Shown in pieces: positions 37,118 to 45,692 of a stretch of 64,000 nucleotides of DNA. The notes beneath the pieces were generated by a model. It searched no databases. It saw only the letters and a program-made list of their open reading frames with translations, and was not told where the DNA came from. The stretch is taken from the NCBI RefSeq assembly GCF_028595325.1, contig NZ_JAQQXR010000006.1:248001-312000 (forward strand), read 5' to 3'. Position numbers and translations under genes: made by a program. The DNA is from Janthinobacterium fluminis (GTDB taxonomy: Bacteria > Pseudomonadota > Gammaproteobacteria > Burkholderiales > Burkholderiaceae_D). Position 1 is the first letter of the stretch. Every line of letters begins with the position of its first letter.

Positions 37118-38056
37118 TTATTTAAGTACTTGGGATGATTTTTCTATCGCGCCGCGGATTTCGGCGATGGCTTTTTCGATTTCGGCGTCGTCGAAGGCGT
37201 CGGCCTCGTGCGGCGCCGGCGCGGCCATGCCCTGGATGGTCGAGCCGACCAGGTCCTGGGGCAGCGCCGCCGTCGAGATCAGGCCGGCGCCGACGCTGTC
37301 GAGGCCGTCGGTGACGACGCTGCCCTGCCACATGATGGCCAGCGCCGTCGCGTTGTCGCCGTGGCGCCCGCCCAGGGCCAGCGCGGCGCCGAGCATGTCG
37401 GGCACCGCGCGCACCACCGTCTGCGCCTGCATGCGCGCGGCCAGTTCCTCGTCGGACAGCATCGACCACAATCCGTCCGAGCATAATAACATCTGGTCGC
37501 CCGGCAGCAGGCTGGCGCGCCCCGACAGCGCGATCTTCGGCAGCGCCGACGCGCCCAGGCAGTTGTACAGCTTGTTGCGGTCCGGGTGGGTGGCGCGCGC
37601 CGACGCCGGCACCAGCCCCTTGGCGATCAGCGCCTCGACGTGCGAGTGGTCGCGCGTGCGCGCCAGGATCTGGCCGCCGCGCAACCAGTACAGGCGCGAG
37701 TCGCCGCAATGGGCCCAGCTGGCCGTGTTGTGCTGCAGCAGGCAGGCGACGATGGTGGTGCGCGGCGTCTCGGCCAGGCCGTGCTGCTCGCGGTAGCGGT
37801 GGATGGCGTGGTGCGCCTCCAGCAGACTCTCCTCCAGGAAGCGCTCGGGCTTCCTGACATAGGGCGTGGCCTGCTGCTGGAAACACTGGGAAATCACCTG
37901 CAGGCTGAGCTGGGCGGCGATCTCGCCGTGCAAATGGCCGCCCATGCCGTCGGCCAGCACCAGCAGCAGCGCGTCGCGCGTGAAGCTGTAACCCATGCGG
38001 TCCTGGTTGACCTTGCGTCCGCCGATGTGGCTTTCCTGGTACACGGAGAATTGCAT
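37118..38056 (-). CDS. PP2C-type Ser/Thr protein phosphatase
   Basis: 312 aa. The metal-binding motifs of PPM/PP2C phosphatases are in order: NQDRMGYS (about residue 18), LADGMGGH (Asp36), [24 protein letters not shown] and [13 protein letters not shown]-terminal tail of about 75 acidic residues follows the catalytic domain. It would reverse phosphorylation by the kinase encoded 26 bp upstream. The start at 38056 is chosen since the domain begins there ([15 protein letters not shown]). Confidence 0.92.
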   Translation of the reverse strand: MQFSVYQESHIGGRKVNQDRMGYSFTRDALLLVLADGMGGHLHGEIAAQLSLQVISQCFQQQATPYVRKPERFLEESLLEAHHAIHRYREQHGLAETPRTTIVACLLQHNTASWAHCGDSRLYWLRGGQILARTRDHSHVEALIAKGLVPASARATHPDRNKLYNCLGASALPKIALSGRASLLPGDQMLLCSDGLWSMLSDEELAARMQAQTVVRAVPDMLGAALALGGRHGDNATALAIMWQGSVVTDGLDSVGAGLISTAALPQDLVGSTIQGMAAPAPHEADAFDDAEIEKAIAEIRGAIEKSSQVLK

Positions 38057-38082
38057 CGCTGCCCCCTCGAAGAATGGCGGCC

Positions 38083-39075
38083 TCAGGGCCGTTCGGTGTT
38101 GCCGGCGCCGCCGCGCCCGCCCAGCCGGCCGGCCAGGCCGCGCAGCCGCGCCGACCAGCGCCCCAACGCGCCGGCCGGCGCGGCCGGCGCCGACGGCGCC
38201 GCCTGCAGCGCCTTCTGCAGCGCGAACACGCTTTGCGGGCGCGCCAGCACCTCCGTCATCAGACAGGCGCGCACCAGTTGCACCAGCTCCGGCGAATAGG
38301 CGCCGTCGAGGCGGGCGAAATGCCCCTCCATCTTGTCCTCGCGCTTGCGCTGGTCGGCCGGCTGCGGCGGCGACCCCACCATGCAGGCAAACATCGACGC
38401 GCCTATGCTGTAGAGGTCCGACCACGGCCCCAGCGCGGCGCCCTTGACGTACAGCTCGGGCGGCGCGAAGCCGGGCGTGTACATCGGCGTCAGCTTGGGC
38501 AGCTCGCCGTTGAAGCTCTGCCGCGCCGCGCCGAAGTCGAGCAGCATCGGCGTGCCGTCCGTGCGCAGATAGATGTTGGCCGGTTTCAGGTCCAGGTGCA
38601 GCAAGCCGTTGGCGTGCACCTCGCGCAGGCCGTTGAGCACCTGCAGGAAGATCTGGCGGATGAAAGCCTCGCCCGGCTGGGCGCCTTTTTTGCGCTGGCG
38701 CGCGATGTGCTCCTGCAGCGAATAGCCCGATTCATAGGCCATCACCATGTACACGGTGTCGTTGGCGCGGAAAAAATTCAACACGCGTACAACATTTTGG
38801 TGGGAAATGCGCGCCAGCGCCCGGCCCTCCTCGAAAAAACATTTCAGGCCGATGCGGAACACCGGCAGGTTCGCTTTCGAGATGGCGGGCGCCAATTGCC
38901 CGGGCTGGCGCAGCGCCAGCGCGCTCGGCAAGTACTCCTTGATCGCCACGGCGGCGCCGTCGGCGTCGTCGGCCAGATATACAATACTGAACCCGCCGGA
39001 CGCAATTTTCTTTACAATGCGATATCCAGCAATTTCCAGGCCATCGGGCAGCGGGGCGTTGTTTTGTGCAGCCAT
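38083..39075 (-). CDS. Hanks-type Ser/Thr protein kinase
   Basis: 330 aa, with no transmembrane segment recognised. Glycine loop ASGGFSIVYLA at 25-35 and catalytic Lys46 in VAIKEYLP. The catalytic loop HLDLKPANI has Asp162, Lys164 and Asn167, with Leu in place of the Arg of HRD, so it is a non-RD kinase. DFG is at 180-182, followed by GFAPPELY. The C-terminal 45 residues are Ala/Arg-rich. The start at 39075 has AAGGAATTCT upstream; an earlier ATG at 39099 is less likely. It forms a kinase-phosphatase pair at the head of an operon carrying rph, rdgB and hemW. Confidence 0.93.
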   Translation of the reverse strand: MAAQNNAPLPDGLEIAGYRIVKKIASGGFSIVYLADDADGAAVAIKEYLPSALALRQPGQLAPAISKANLPVFRIGLKCFFEEGRALARISHQNVVRVLNFFRANDTVYMVMAYESGYSLQEHIARQRKKGAQPGEAFIRQIFLQVLNGLREVHANGLLHLDLKPANIYLRTDGTPMLLDFGAARQSFNGELPKLTPMYTPGFAPPELYVKGAALGPWSDLYSIGASMFACMVGSPPQPADQRKREDKMEGHFARLDGAYSPELVQLVRACLMTEVLARPQSVFALQKALQAAPSAPAAPAGALGRWSARLRGLAGRLGGRGGAGNTERP

Positions 39076-39148
39076 AGAATTCCTTGCCTCAACCAGCACG
39101 ATTGTGTGGACATATCACTGTTTTGTAAAGATAAAATCGGGGACTCCA

Positions 39149-40054
39149 TTGAGCATTTCAAGCATGACAGGTTACGCGGTTGCCACCAGCGAGAGCGCGG
39201 CAGGCACACTGACAATTGAAATCAAGAGCGTCAATTCGCGCTTTCTCGATCTGCAATTTCGCATCAACGACGATTTGCGCGCGCTCGAACCGGATTTGCG
39301 CGCCGCCGTCATGGCGGCCGTCACGCGCGGCAAGGTCGAGGTGCGCCTGAGCTTCGGGCGCAAGGCGGCCGGCGCCGGCACGCAGGCGCTGAACACGGCG
39401 CTGCTGGCCGAACTGGCGCGCATGCAGGGCGAAATCGCCCAGCACTTCGCCGCCGCGCCCGTGATGACGGTGGCCGAGCTGCTGCGCTGGCCCGGCGTCA
39501 TCGAGGAGGCCCAGGTCGGCCAGGAATCGCTGCAGGCCGACGTCGGCCAGCTCGGCGCGCGCGCCGTGACGGCCTTCGTCGAGAGCCGCCGCCGCGAGGG
39601 CGCCGCCCTCGAAGCCGTGCTGGTGTCGCGCATCGAGGCGATGGAAGCCATCGTCAAGCGCATCACGCCGCTGATCCCGCAAGTGGTCGCCGCCTTCCAG
39701 CAAAAAGCCGTCGAGCGCATGCAGGACGCGCTCGGCATGGCTTGCCAGGGCTCGAACACGGCCAACTCGCGCCAGGACGCGATGGAGCGCATCCGCCAGG
39801 AAGTGATCCTGTACGGCATCCGCATCGACGTCGCCGAAGAACTGGCGCGCCTGTCGGCCCACCTGGCCGAGACGCGCCACATCCTGAAAAAGGGCGGCCA
39901 GGTCGGCAAGCGCCTCGACTTCATGATGCAGGAACTGAACCGCGAAGCCAACACGCTGGGCGCGAAAGCCTCCGTCAAGGAGTTGGCGGACGCGTCGATG
40001 GACTTGAAGCTGCTGATCGAACAGATGCGCGAACAGGTGCAAAACCTCGAATAA
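39149..40054 (+). CDS. yicC: YicC family protein (putative endoribonuclease)
   Basis: About 301 aa. The N-terminal SMTGYAVATSE and EIKSVNSRFLDLQFR match the YicC N-terminal domain; the C-terminal DUF1732 part is clear in EGAALEAVL, KRLDFMMQELNREANTLGAKA and ELKLLIEQMREQVQN-type text. E. coli YicC is reported to act in RNA turnover. I chose TTG at 39149 because GGGGAC lies 6 bases before it and it gives the family's MxxSMTGYA start; ATG at 39164 is the alternative with no clear ribosome site. First of a yicC-gmk-rpoZ-spoT run. Confidence 0.93.
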   Translation: MSISSMTGYAVATSESAAGTLTIEIKSVNSRFLDLQFRINDDLRALEPDLRAAVMAAVTRGKVEVRLSFGRKAAGAGTQALNTALLAELARMQGEIAQHFAAAPVMTVAELLRWPGVIEEAQVGQESLQADVGQLGARAVTAFVESRRREGAALEAVLVSRIEAMEAIVKRITPLIPQVVAAFQQKAVERMQDALGMACQGSNTANSRQDAMERIRQEVILYGIRIDVAEELARLSAHLAETRHILKKGGQVGKRLDFMMQELNREANTLGAKASVKELADASMDLKLLIEQMREQVQNLE

Positions 40055-40065
40055 GGCGCGCCGGC

Positions 40066-40125
40066 CTGGGGACAGACCACGATTTCCCGGGCATTCCCGC
40101 CCCGGAAATCGTGGTCTGTCCCCAG
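40066..40125. repeat. GGGGACAGACC palindrome, copy C
   Basis: Outer arm CTGGGGACAGACCACGATTT pairs with its complement. The inner part is CCCGGGCATTCCCGCCCCGG, the least symmetric centre of the set. It begins 12 bp after the yicC stop and lies between yicC and gmk. Confidence 0.9.
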
Positions 40126-40208
40126 CTGGGGTTGCTCTTTGGTAAAATACGCCTTTGGGCCACGCCAAAGCGGCGCGGCCGCGCATTTTTTCGCTGAGGA
40201 ATATCCGC

Positions 40209-40847
40209 ATGAGCCAAACCACCGCCTTCTCCGGCAGCCTGTTCATGGTCGTCGCCCCGTCCGGCGCCGGCAAGTCGACGCTGGTCAACGCGCTGCTGGC
40301 GCAGGAGCCGGCCATCCGCCTGTCGATCTCGACGACGACGCGGCCGCCCCGCCCGGGCGAGGAGCACGGCCGCGAATACTATTTCACGACGGCCGAAGAC
40401 TTCGTCGCCCGCGCCGCCGCCGGCGAATTCCTCGAATGGGCCGAGGTCCACGGCAATTACTACGGCACCTCGCGCATCCTGGTCGAGCGGGAAATGGCCG
40501 CCGGCACCGACATCCTGCTGGAAATCGACTGGCAGGGCGCGCGCCAGGTGCGCAAGCAGTTTCCGCGCACGGCGGGCATCTTCATTCTGCCGCCCTCGAT
40601 CGACGCCCTCGAAGAGCGCTTGAACAAGCGCGGCCAGGACAGCCAGCACGTGATCGCCCGGCGCCTGCTGGCGGCCGGCGGCGAAATCGCCCACGCTCCC
40701 GAGTTCGAGTATGTTATTATCAATGAAGAGTTTACGGTCGCTTTGTCGCAGTTGAGCGCGATCGTCGGCGCGACCCGTTGCCGGTTTGCGCAACAAGCGG
40801 CGCGCAACGCATCGCTCTTCGCCCAACTGGGCATCCACGCTGAATAA
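40209..40847 (+). CDS. gmk: Guanylate kinase
   Basis: 212 aa. It phosphorylates GMP to GDP. P-loop APSGAGKST is near residue 15. The GMP-binding motif is [31 protein letters not shown] and [14 protein letters not shown] are also typical. ATG at 40209 with GAGGAATATCCGC upstream is the normal start. It precedes rpoZ and spoT, linking GTP supply to the (p)ppGpp enzyme. Confidence 0.97.
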   Translation: MSQTTAFSGSLFMVVAPSGAGKSTLVNALLAQEPAIRLSISTTTRPPRPGEEHGREYYFTTAEDFVARAAAGEFLEWAEVHGNYYGTSRILVEREMAAGTDILLEIDWQGARQVRKQFPRTAGIFILPPSIDALEERLNKRGQDSQHVIARRLLAAGGEIAHAPEFEYVIINEEFTVALSQLSAIVGATRCRFAQQAARNASLFAQLGIHAE

Positions 40848-40898
40848 GCACGAGCACCGCCACCAGTCGCATTATCTGTCGCATTATTAGGAGTTAAG

Positions 40899-41102
40899 AT
40901 GGCCCGTATCACAATCGAAGATTGCCTCAAGAGTATCCCGAACCGCTTTCAACTGACGCTGGCGGCGACCTACCGCGCCCGTCAACTGCTGCAAGGCCAC
41001 ACCCCGAAGGTTGAGGCGAAAGACAAGCCGACCGTCGTCGCGCTGCGCGAGATCGCCGCCGGCAAAGTGGGCATCGAAATGTTGAAAAAGGTTCCCATGT
41101 AA
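40899..41102 (+). CDS. rpoZ: RNA polymerase omega subunit
   Basis: 67 aa, the typical betaproteobacterial size. The sequence begins [11 protein letters not shown] and contains [18 protein letters not shown], the conserved omega core. Omega helps assemble beta' and takes part in the ppGpp response. Shine-Dalgarno taggagttaag. It lies 51 bp after gmk and 83 bp before spoT. Confidence 0.97.
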   Translation: MARITIEDCLKSIPNRFQLTLAATYRARQLLQGHTPKVEAKDKPTVVALREIAAGKVGIEMLKKVPM

Positions 41103-41185
41103 TTGGGGAGTCTGCGTGCCCGAACAGTGCTGAGCCAGGTTCTCCAGTACCCTTTTCATCCTACTGCGACGGAACGCACAGCTTT

Positions 41186-43459
41186 ATGAACCTGATCCCA
41201 GCCGATCCGACGTTAGCGGGACCGTCCGCCCTGGCCCCGCGCCCGGCGGCCAAAGCACCGGGCGCGTCCGCGTCCGGCCTCGCCACGTCCGCGCCGTCGA
41301 TGCCGCCGGTGCTGCCGGCCGGCGTCGCCTCGGTCAGCCACCTGGCCGACAAGCTGGCCGACTACCTCAGCCCGTCCGACCTGAAGAAGGTCAAGGAAGC
41401 CTACCGTTTCTCCGACGAAATGCACCTGGGCCAGGTGCGCCGCTCCGGCGAACCGTACATCTCGCACCCGATCGCCGTCGCCGAAATCTGCGCCGACTGG
41501 AAGCTCGACGCCCAGGCCATCATGGCCGCGCTGCTGCACGACGTCATGGAAGACCAGGACGTCAAGAAGGACGAGCTGATCGAGCGCTTCGGCGCCCCCG
41601 TCGCCAGCCTCGTCGACGGCCTGTCGAAGCTGGAAAAGATCGAGTTCCAGAGCCAGATCGAGGCGCAGGCGGAAAACTTCCGCAAGATGCTGCTGGCCAT
41701 GGCCAGCGACGTGCGCGTCATCCTCATCAAGCTGGCCGACCGCCTGCACAATATGCGCACGCTCGACGTGATGGCGCCGGCCAAGAAGCGCCGCATCGCC
41801 AGCGAGACGATGGAAGTGTACGTGCCGATCGCCCACCGCCTCGGCCTGAACAATATCTACCGCGAGCTGCAGGACCTGTCCTTCTCGCACCTCTACCCGC
41901 TGCGCTACCGCACGCTGGCCAAGGCCGTCAAGGCGGCGCGCGGCAACCGCCGCGAGGTGGTCAAGAAAATCCTCGAATCGGTCAAGAGCACGCTGGCGAT
42001 CGCCGACATCGAGGCCGAGGTCTACGGCCGAGAAAAGACGCTGTACGGCATCTACAAGAAAATGCGCGGCAAACGCCTGTCGTTCTCGCAGGTGCTCGAC
42101 GTCTACGGCTTCCGCGTCGTCGTCGACAGCTTCCCCAACTGCTACGTCGCGCTGGGCACGCTGCACAGCCTGTACAAGCCGATGCCGGGCAAGTTCAAGG
42201 ACTACATCGCCATCCGCAAGCTGAACGGCTACCAGTCGCTGCACACGACGCTGATCGGCCCCTACGGCACGCCCGTCGAGTTCCAGATCCGCACCCAGGA
42301 CATGCACCGCACGGCCGAATCGGGCGTGGCCGCGCACTGGCTCTACAAAACCGGCGACTCCAACCTGTCCGACCTGCAGCAGCGCACCCACGCCTGGCTG
42401 CAGTCGCTGCTCGACATCCAGCAGCAGACGGGCGACTCGGCCGAGTTCCTCGAACACGTCAAGGTCGACCTGTTCCCCGACTCCGTCTACGTGTTCACGC
42501 CGAAGTCGAAGATCATCGCGCTGCCGCGCGGCGCCACGGCGGTCGACTTCGCCTACTCCATCCACACGGGCATCGGCGACCACACGGTGTCGGTGAAGAT
42601 CAACAACGAGACGGCGCCGCTGCGCACGGAGCTGCGCAACGGCGACATCGTCGAAATCGTCACCGACACCTCGTCGCGGCCCAGCCCGACCTGGCTGTCC
42701 TTCGTGCGCACCGGCAAGGCCCGCTCGGCCATCCGCCACCACCTGCGCACCATCAACCTGCCGGAGTCGATCGTGCTGGGGCGGCAGCTGCTGGCCCAGG
42801 CCCTGCTCAACCTGAGCATCGCGCCGGAACTACCGGCCGCCCTGGTCGAGCGCCTGCTCAACGAATCGAGCGCGAAATCGCTCGACGAGCTGTACGCCGA
42901 CATCGGCATCGGCAAGCGCATGGCGGCCCTGGTGGCGCGCCACCTGTTCGGCCTGATAGGCGGCGAATCGGCCAGCGCGCCGATCGACCACAACAGCGCG
43001 GCCGAGCTGGACCCGGTGACCATCTGCGGCAGCGAAGGCGTCTCCGTGCAACTGGCGCCGTGCTGCCTGCCGATCCCGGGCGACCAGATCATCGGCCAAT
43101 TGCGGCGCGACCAGGGCTTGCTGGTGCACACGGGCGACTGCACGCTGGCCAAGCGCCAGCGCGCCAAGGAGCCGGACCGCTGGATCGCCGTCAAATGGGG
43201 CGTCGAGCTGAACCGCCGCTTCGACAGCCGCATCAAGCTGCTGATCAACAACGAAAAAGGCATCCTGGCGCGCGTCGCCGCGGAAATCGGCGAATCGGAC
43301 GCCAACATCACCTACGTCGGCATGGACGAGGACAAGGAACACGTGCTGCACCAGCTGCGTTTCACGATCCAGGTCAAGGACCGCGTGCACCTGGCGGGGC
43401 TGCTGCGCAACGTGCGCCGCGTCACCGGCGTCAACCGCATCCTGCGCGAGCGCAGCTAG
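41186..43459 (+). CDS. spoT: Bifunctional (p)ppGpp synthetase/hydrolase SpoT (Rel)
   Basis: 757 aa. The N-terminal 45 residues are Ala/Pro-rich. The hydrolase HD domain has H118-D119 in LLHDVMED, so hydrolysis is predicted active. A RelA/SpoT synthetase domain occupies about 260-370 (YGIYKKMRGK; GYQSLHTTLIGP). A TGS domain starts near 427 (VYVFTPKSKIIALPRGATAVDF), and a C-terminal ACT domain ends the protein. Intact catalytic HD plus gene context identify the SpoT-type enzyme. It ends 5 bp before the palindrome flanking the transposase gene. Confidence 0.96.
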   Translation: MNLIPADPTLAGPSALAPRPAAKAPGASASGLATSAPSMPPVLPAGVASVSHLADKLADYLSPSDLKKVKEAYRFSDEMHLGQVRRSGEPYISHPIAVAEICADWKLDAQAIMAALLHDVMEDQDVKKDELIERFGAPVASLVDGLSKLEKIEFQSQIEAQAENFRKMLLAMASDVRVILIKLADRLHNMRTLDVMAPAKKRRIASETMEVYVPIAHRLGLNNIYRELQDLSFSHLYPLRYRTLAKAVKAARGNRREVVKKILESVKSTLAIADIEAEVYGREKTLYGIYKKMRGKRLSFSQVLDVYGFRVVVDSFPNCYVALGTLHSLYKPMPGKFKDYIAIRKLNGYQSLHTTLIGPYGTPVEFQIRTQDMHRTAESGVAAHWLYKTGDSNLSDLQQRTHAWLQSLLDIQQQTGDSAEFLEHVKVDLFPDSVYVFTPKSKIIALPRGATAVDFAYSIHTGIGDHTVSVKINNETAPLRTELRNGDIVEIVTDTSSRPSPTWLSFVRTGKARSAIRHHLRTINLPESIVLGRQLLAQALLNLSIAPELPAALVERLLNESSAKSLDELYADIGIGKRMAALVARHLFGLIGGESASAPIDHNSAAELDPVTICGSEGVSVQLAPCCLPIPGDQIIGQLRRDQGLLVHTGDCTLAKRQRAKEPDRWIAVKWGVELNRRFDSRIKLLINNEKGILARVAAEIGESDANITYVGMDEDKEHVLHQLRFTIQVKDRVHLAGLLRNVRRVTGVNRILRERS

Positions 43460-43464
43460 CGCAC

Positions 43465-43526
43465 AGCCGGGGACAGACCACGATTTCCGAGAAAGATTTC
43501 TCGAAAATCGTGGTCTGTCCCCGGCT
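43465..43526. repeat. GGGGACAGACC palindrome, copy D, 3' flank of the transposase gene
   Basis: The 62-bp inverted repeat has outer arm AGCCGGGGACAGACCACG. The inner stem is CCGAGAAA/TTTCTCGA. It begins 5 bp after spoT and its last two bases are part of the transposase TAG stop codon. It nearly matches copy E on the other side of the gene. Confidence 0.93.
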
Positions 43527-44217
43527 ATTTGGCCGTTCCCCGCAGCCGCCCGGCGGGCCGCGGCCCGGCACGCCTGTGCAGGGCCGCCTCGACCTGCCGC
43601 GCAAACGCCTCGCTGCCCAGCGCAAAATTGCCATTCGTCGCCTTGCGCACCGCGCGCAACAGTTCCGGCCGCAGCGCTTCGCGGAACAGGCCGCGGTAGG
43701 CATCCTGCCTCGCCACCCCATCCGCCCCCATCGCCTCGTACACGGGATGGCGGCTGAGGATGGGATCGAGGCGCCCCTCGGCGTTGCCGCAGTAACTGGA
43801 CCAGAGGTATTGCGCCGGTTCGCACACGAGGCCCGCGCGCACAGGATTGAGCTCGATATAGCGCTGGCACACCAGCAGATACGTCTCGTCCTGCACCAGA
43901 CAGGAGCGATAGCGTCCCTCCCACAAACTGCCGCTGCGCTGGTAGCGCCGATTGACGTACTGCACATACTGCTGGCCCAGCGCCTTCATCAACATGGCCG
44001 GCGCCGCCGGCGCGTCGGCCGAGATCAGCAAATGCACATGGTTACTCATGAGCACATAGGCGTGGATGCGGCAAGCGCTGGCGTCGGCGTGCTCGGCGAG
44101 CCAACGCAAATACACGCGATAATCGGCATCGGCGAAGAAACAGGGTTGGCGGTTATTTCCGCGCTGAATCAGATGCAGGGCGACATTGGGCAAAACCAGG
44201 CGGGCGCGGCGCGGCAT
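43525..44217 (-). CDS. REP-associated tyrosine transposase (RAYT, Y1/HUH family)
   Basis: 230 aa, intact. MPRRARLVLPNVALHLIQRG is a typical start. The HUH metal motif is H60-V-H62 in LMSNHVHLL. A cluster of tyrosines at 84-92 (YVQYVNRRY) and Tyr120 in RYIELNPVRAGLV are candidates for the nucleophile. WEGRYRSCLV is also conserved. The family (IS200/IS605-like) acts on single-stranded hairpin DNA, and RAYTs are linked with spread of REP palindromes. ATG at 44217 has GAGGAG before it; an ATG at 44286 is in frame but lacks support. Bracketed by palindromes D and E. Confidence 0.92.
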   Translation of the reverse strand: MPRRARLVLPNVALHLIQRGNNRQPCFFADADYRVYLRWLAEHADASACRIHAYVLMSNHVHLLISADAPAAPAMLMKALGQQYVQYVNRRYQRSGSLWEGRYRSCLVQDETYLLVCQRYIELNPVRAGLVCEPAQYLWSSYCGNAEGRLDPILSRHPVYEAMGADGVARQDAYRGLFREALRPELLRAVRKATNGNFALGSEAFARQVEAALHRRAGPRPAGRLRGTAK

Positions 44218-44311
44218 GGCGATCTCCTCACTAGAACCTCCCCTCAAATTAGCAGGCGGCCCGGGATCGGCCGTGAGCGGCCGCAAGCATCAGGGCATGC
44301 GCGGCGCAAAA

Positions 44312-44373
44312 AGCCGGGGACAGACCACGATTTCCGAGAAAGATTTCTCGGAAATCGTGGTCTGTCCCCGGCT
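44312..44373. repeat. GGGGACAGACC palindrome, copy E, 5' flank of the transposase gene
   Basis: Essentially perfect 62-bp inverted repeat, arm AGCCGGGGACAGACCACG, inner stem CCGAGAAA/TTTCTCGG. It differs from copy D at one inner position. It ends 2 bp before the greB stop codon. Confidence 0.93.
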
Positions 44374-44375
44374 GT

Positions 44376-44936
44376 TCAGGCGGCGGGGGCCGGGTAGCGC
44401 ACTGCGAGCAACTCCAGCTCTTCCGGGCCGTGCGGCGTCGCCAGCGTCACGAGGTCGCCCTCGCGCGCCTTGGTGATGGCCCGCGCCACCGGCGCCACCC
44501 AGCTGATCTTTCCGTTCAACGGGTCGAGTTCGTCGATGCCGACGATGGTGATGGTGTGCGTCTCCCCCGCCTGGTTGCGGTAGGTGACGCTGGCGCCGAA
44601 GAAGACCTGGTCGCTGCCGTGGTGCACGCTGGGGTCGACGATGGCCGCCAGGTCCATGCGCTTGGTCAGGAAGCGGATGCGCCTGTCGATTTCGCGCAGG
44701 CGCCGCTTGCCATAGATGTAGTCGCCGTTTTCCGAGCGGTCGCCGTTCGACGCCGCCCAGTGGACGATCTTGACCACTTCCGGCCGCTCGACGTCGATCA
44801 GTTGCAGCAGCTCGTCCTTGATGCGCTGGTAACCGGCCGGCGTGATGTAGTTCTTCGCGCCGGCAGGGATGGCCAGCGCCAGCGCGGCGGCCTCGTCGTC
44901 GTCCTGGTCCGATTCTTTTACAAATGCTTTGTTCAT
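44376..44936 (-). CDS. greB: Transcript cleavage factor GreB
   Basis: 186 aa, slightly longer than E. coli GreB (158) because of an N-terminal extension. The coiled-coil finger has the catalytic acidic pair in SENGDYIYGKRRLREID, and the C-terminal FKBP-like domain contains TITIVGIDELDPLNGKISWVAPVA. It rescues backtracked RNA polymerase. The start at 44936 (MNKAFVKESD) is chosen; an earlier ATG at 45002 adds an Arg-rich stretch without homology. Confidence 0.93.
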   Translation of the reverse strand: MNKAFVKESDQDDDEAAALALAIPAGAKNYITPAGYQRIKDELLQLIDVERPEVVKIVHWAASNGDRSENGDYIYGKRRLREIDRRIRFLTKRMDLAAIVDPSVHHGSDQVFFGASVTYRNQAGETHTITIVGIDELDPLNGKISWVAPVARAITKAREGDLVTLATPHGPEELELLAVRYPAPAA

Positions 44937-45087
44937 GCGCCTATTGTAGCGACACTGGCGCCGCGCGCGCAGCCGTTTGCGCTGCGCCCCGCGCTTTTTC
45001 ACGTATGATCTGGATTAAATGCTAAACATTTTGTTTGGGAAAGACTAAACTCCGCTGGCCGGCTACCGGCCGATGTCTTGGAGAGCA

Positions 45088-45684
45088 ATGAAACGATTGT
45101 ATAAATTCCGCCGCTGGCTGTTCGCGCCCCTCGTCTATCTGGCCGCGATCTGCCTGCTGTTCGAGGAGTGCCTGTGGGATGCGGGCGCCCGCCTGATGCG
45201 CCGGCTGGCCCAGTTCCCGCCGCTGCGCGCCCTCGAAGCGCGCATCGCCCGCCTGCCGCCCTACTGGGCGCTGGCCGTGTTCGCGCTGCCGGCCGTGCTG
45301 CTGTTCCCCGTCAAGGTGCTGGCCCTGCTGGCGATCGCCCACGGCCATGCCTTCTCCGGCGTCGGCGTGATCGTCCTCGCCAAGGTCGGCGGCGCCGCCG
45401 CCGTCGCCCGCCTGTACGCGCTGACCCGCCCGGCCCTGCTGTCGCTGCCCTGGTTCGCCCGCTGGCACGGCAAGTTCATCGCCGTCAAGGACCGCTGGAT
45501 CGCCCGCCTGCGCGCCACCCGCGCCTGGCGCCGCGTCGACGGCATGGCCGCCCAGCTGGCCGCCGCGCGGCGCCGCTACTGGGCCGCCTGGCGCGCCCGC
45601 CCGCCCAGCAACGCCCGCCCGGCGCGCCTGCTGCGCCGCTTCGCCGCGTTCTGGCGCGCGCGCCGGCGCCGCTCCCGGCAGTGA
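45088..45684 (+). CDS. Small Arg-rich membrane protein of unknown function
   Basis: 198 aa. Two hydrophobic segments (residues 11-26; about 57-85) and a third possible one near 90-105. The last 70 residues are extremely Arg/Ala-rich (WAAWRARPPSNARP... RRRRSRQ), as expected for a cytoplasmic tail. I do not recognise a family. ATG at 45088 follows GGAGAG closely. Its stop lies within 10 bp of the histidine kinase start (an alternative GTG start at 45681 overlaps it as GTGA), so the two are coupled. Confidence 0.7.
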   Translation: MKRLYKFRRWLFAPLVYLAAICLLFEECLWDAGARLMRRLAQFPPLRALEARIARLPPYWALAVFALPAVLLFPVKVLALLAIAHGHAFSGVGVIVLAKVGGAAAVARLYALTRPALLSLPWFARWHGKFIAVKDRWIARLRATRAWRRVDGMAAQLAAARRRYWAAWRARPPSNARPARLLRRFAAFWRARRRRSRQ

Positions 45685-45692
45685 GCGCCGCC

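Noticed and set aside
45010-45078. TAAACTCC ... GCCGATGT as a sigma-28 promoter for the two-component operon
   Set aside because: The gap between the halves is several bases too long for the FliA consensus.
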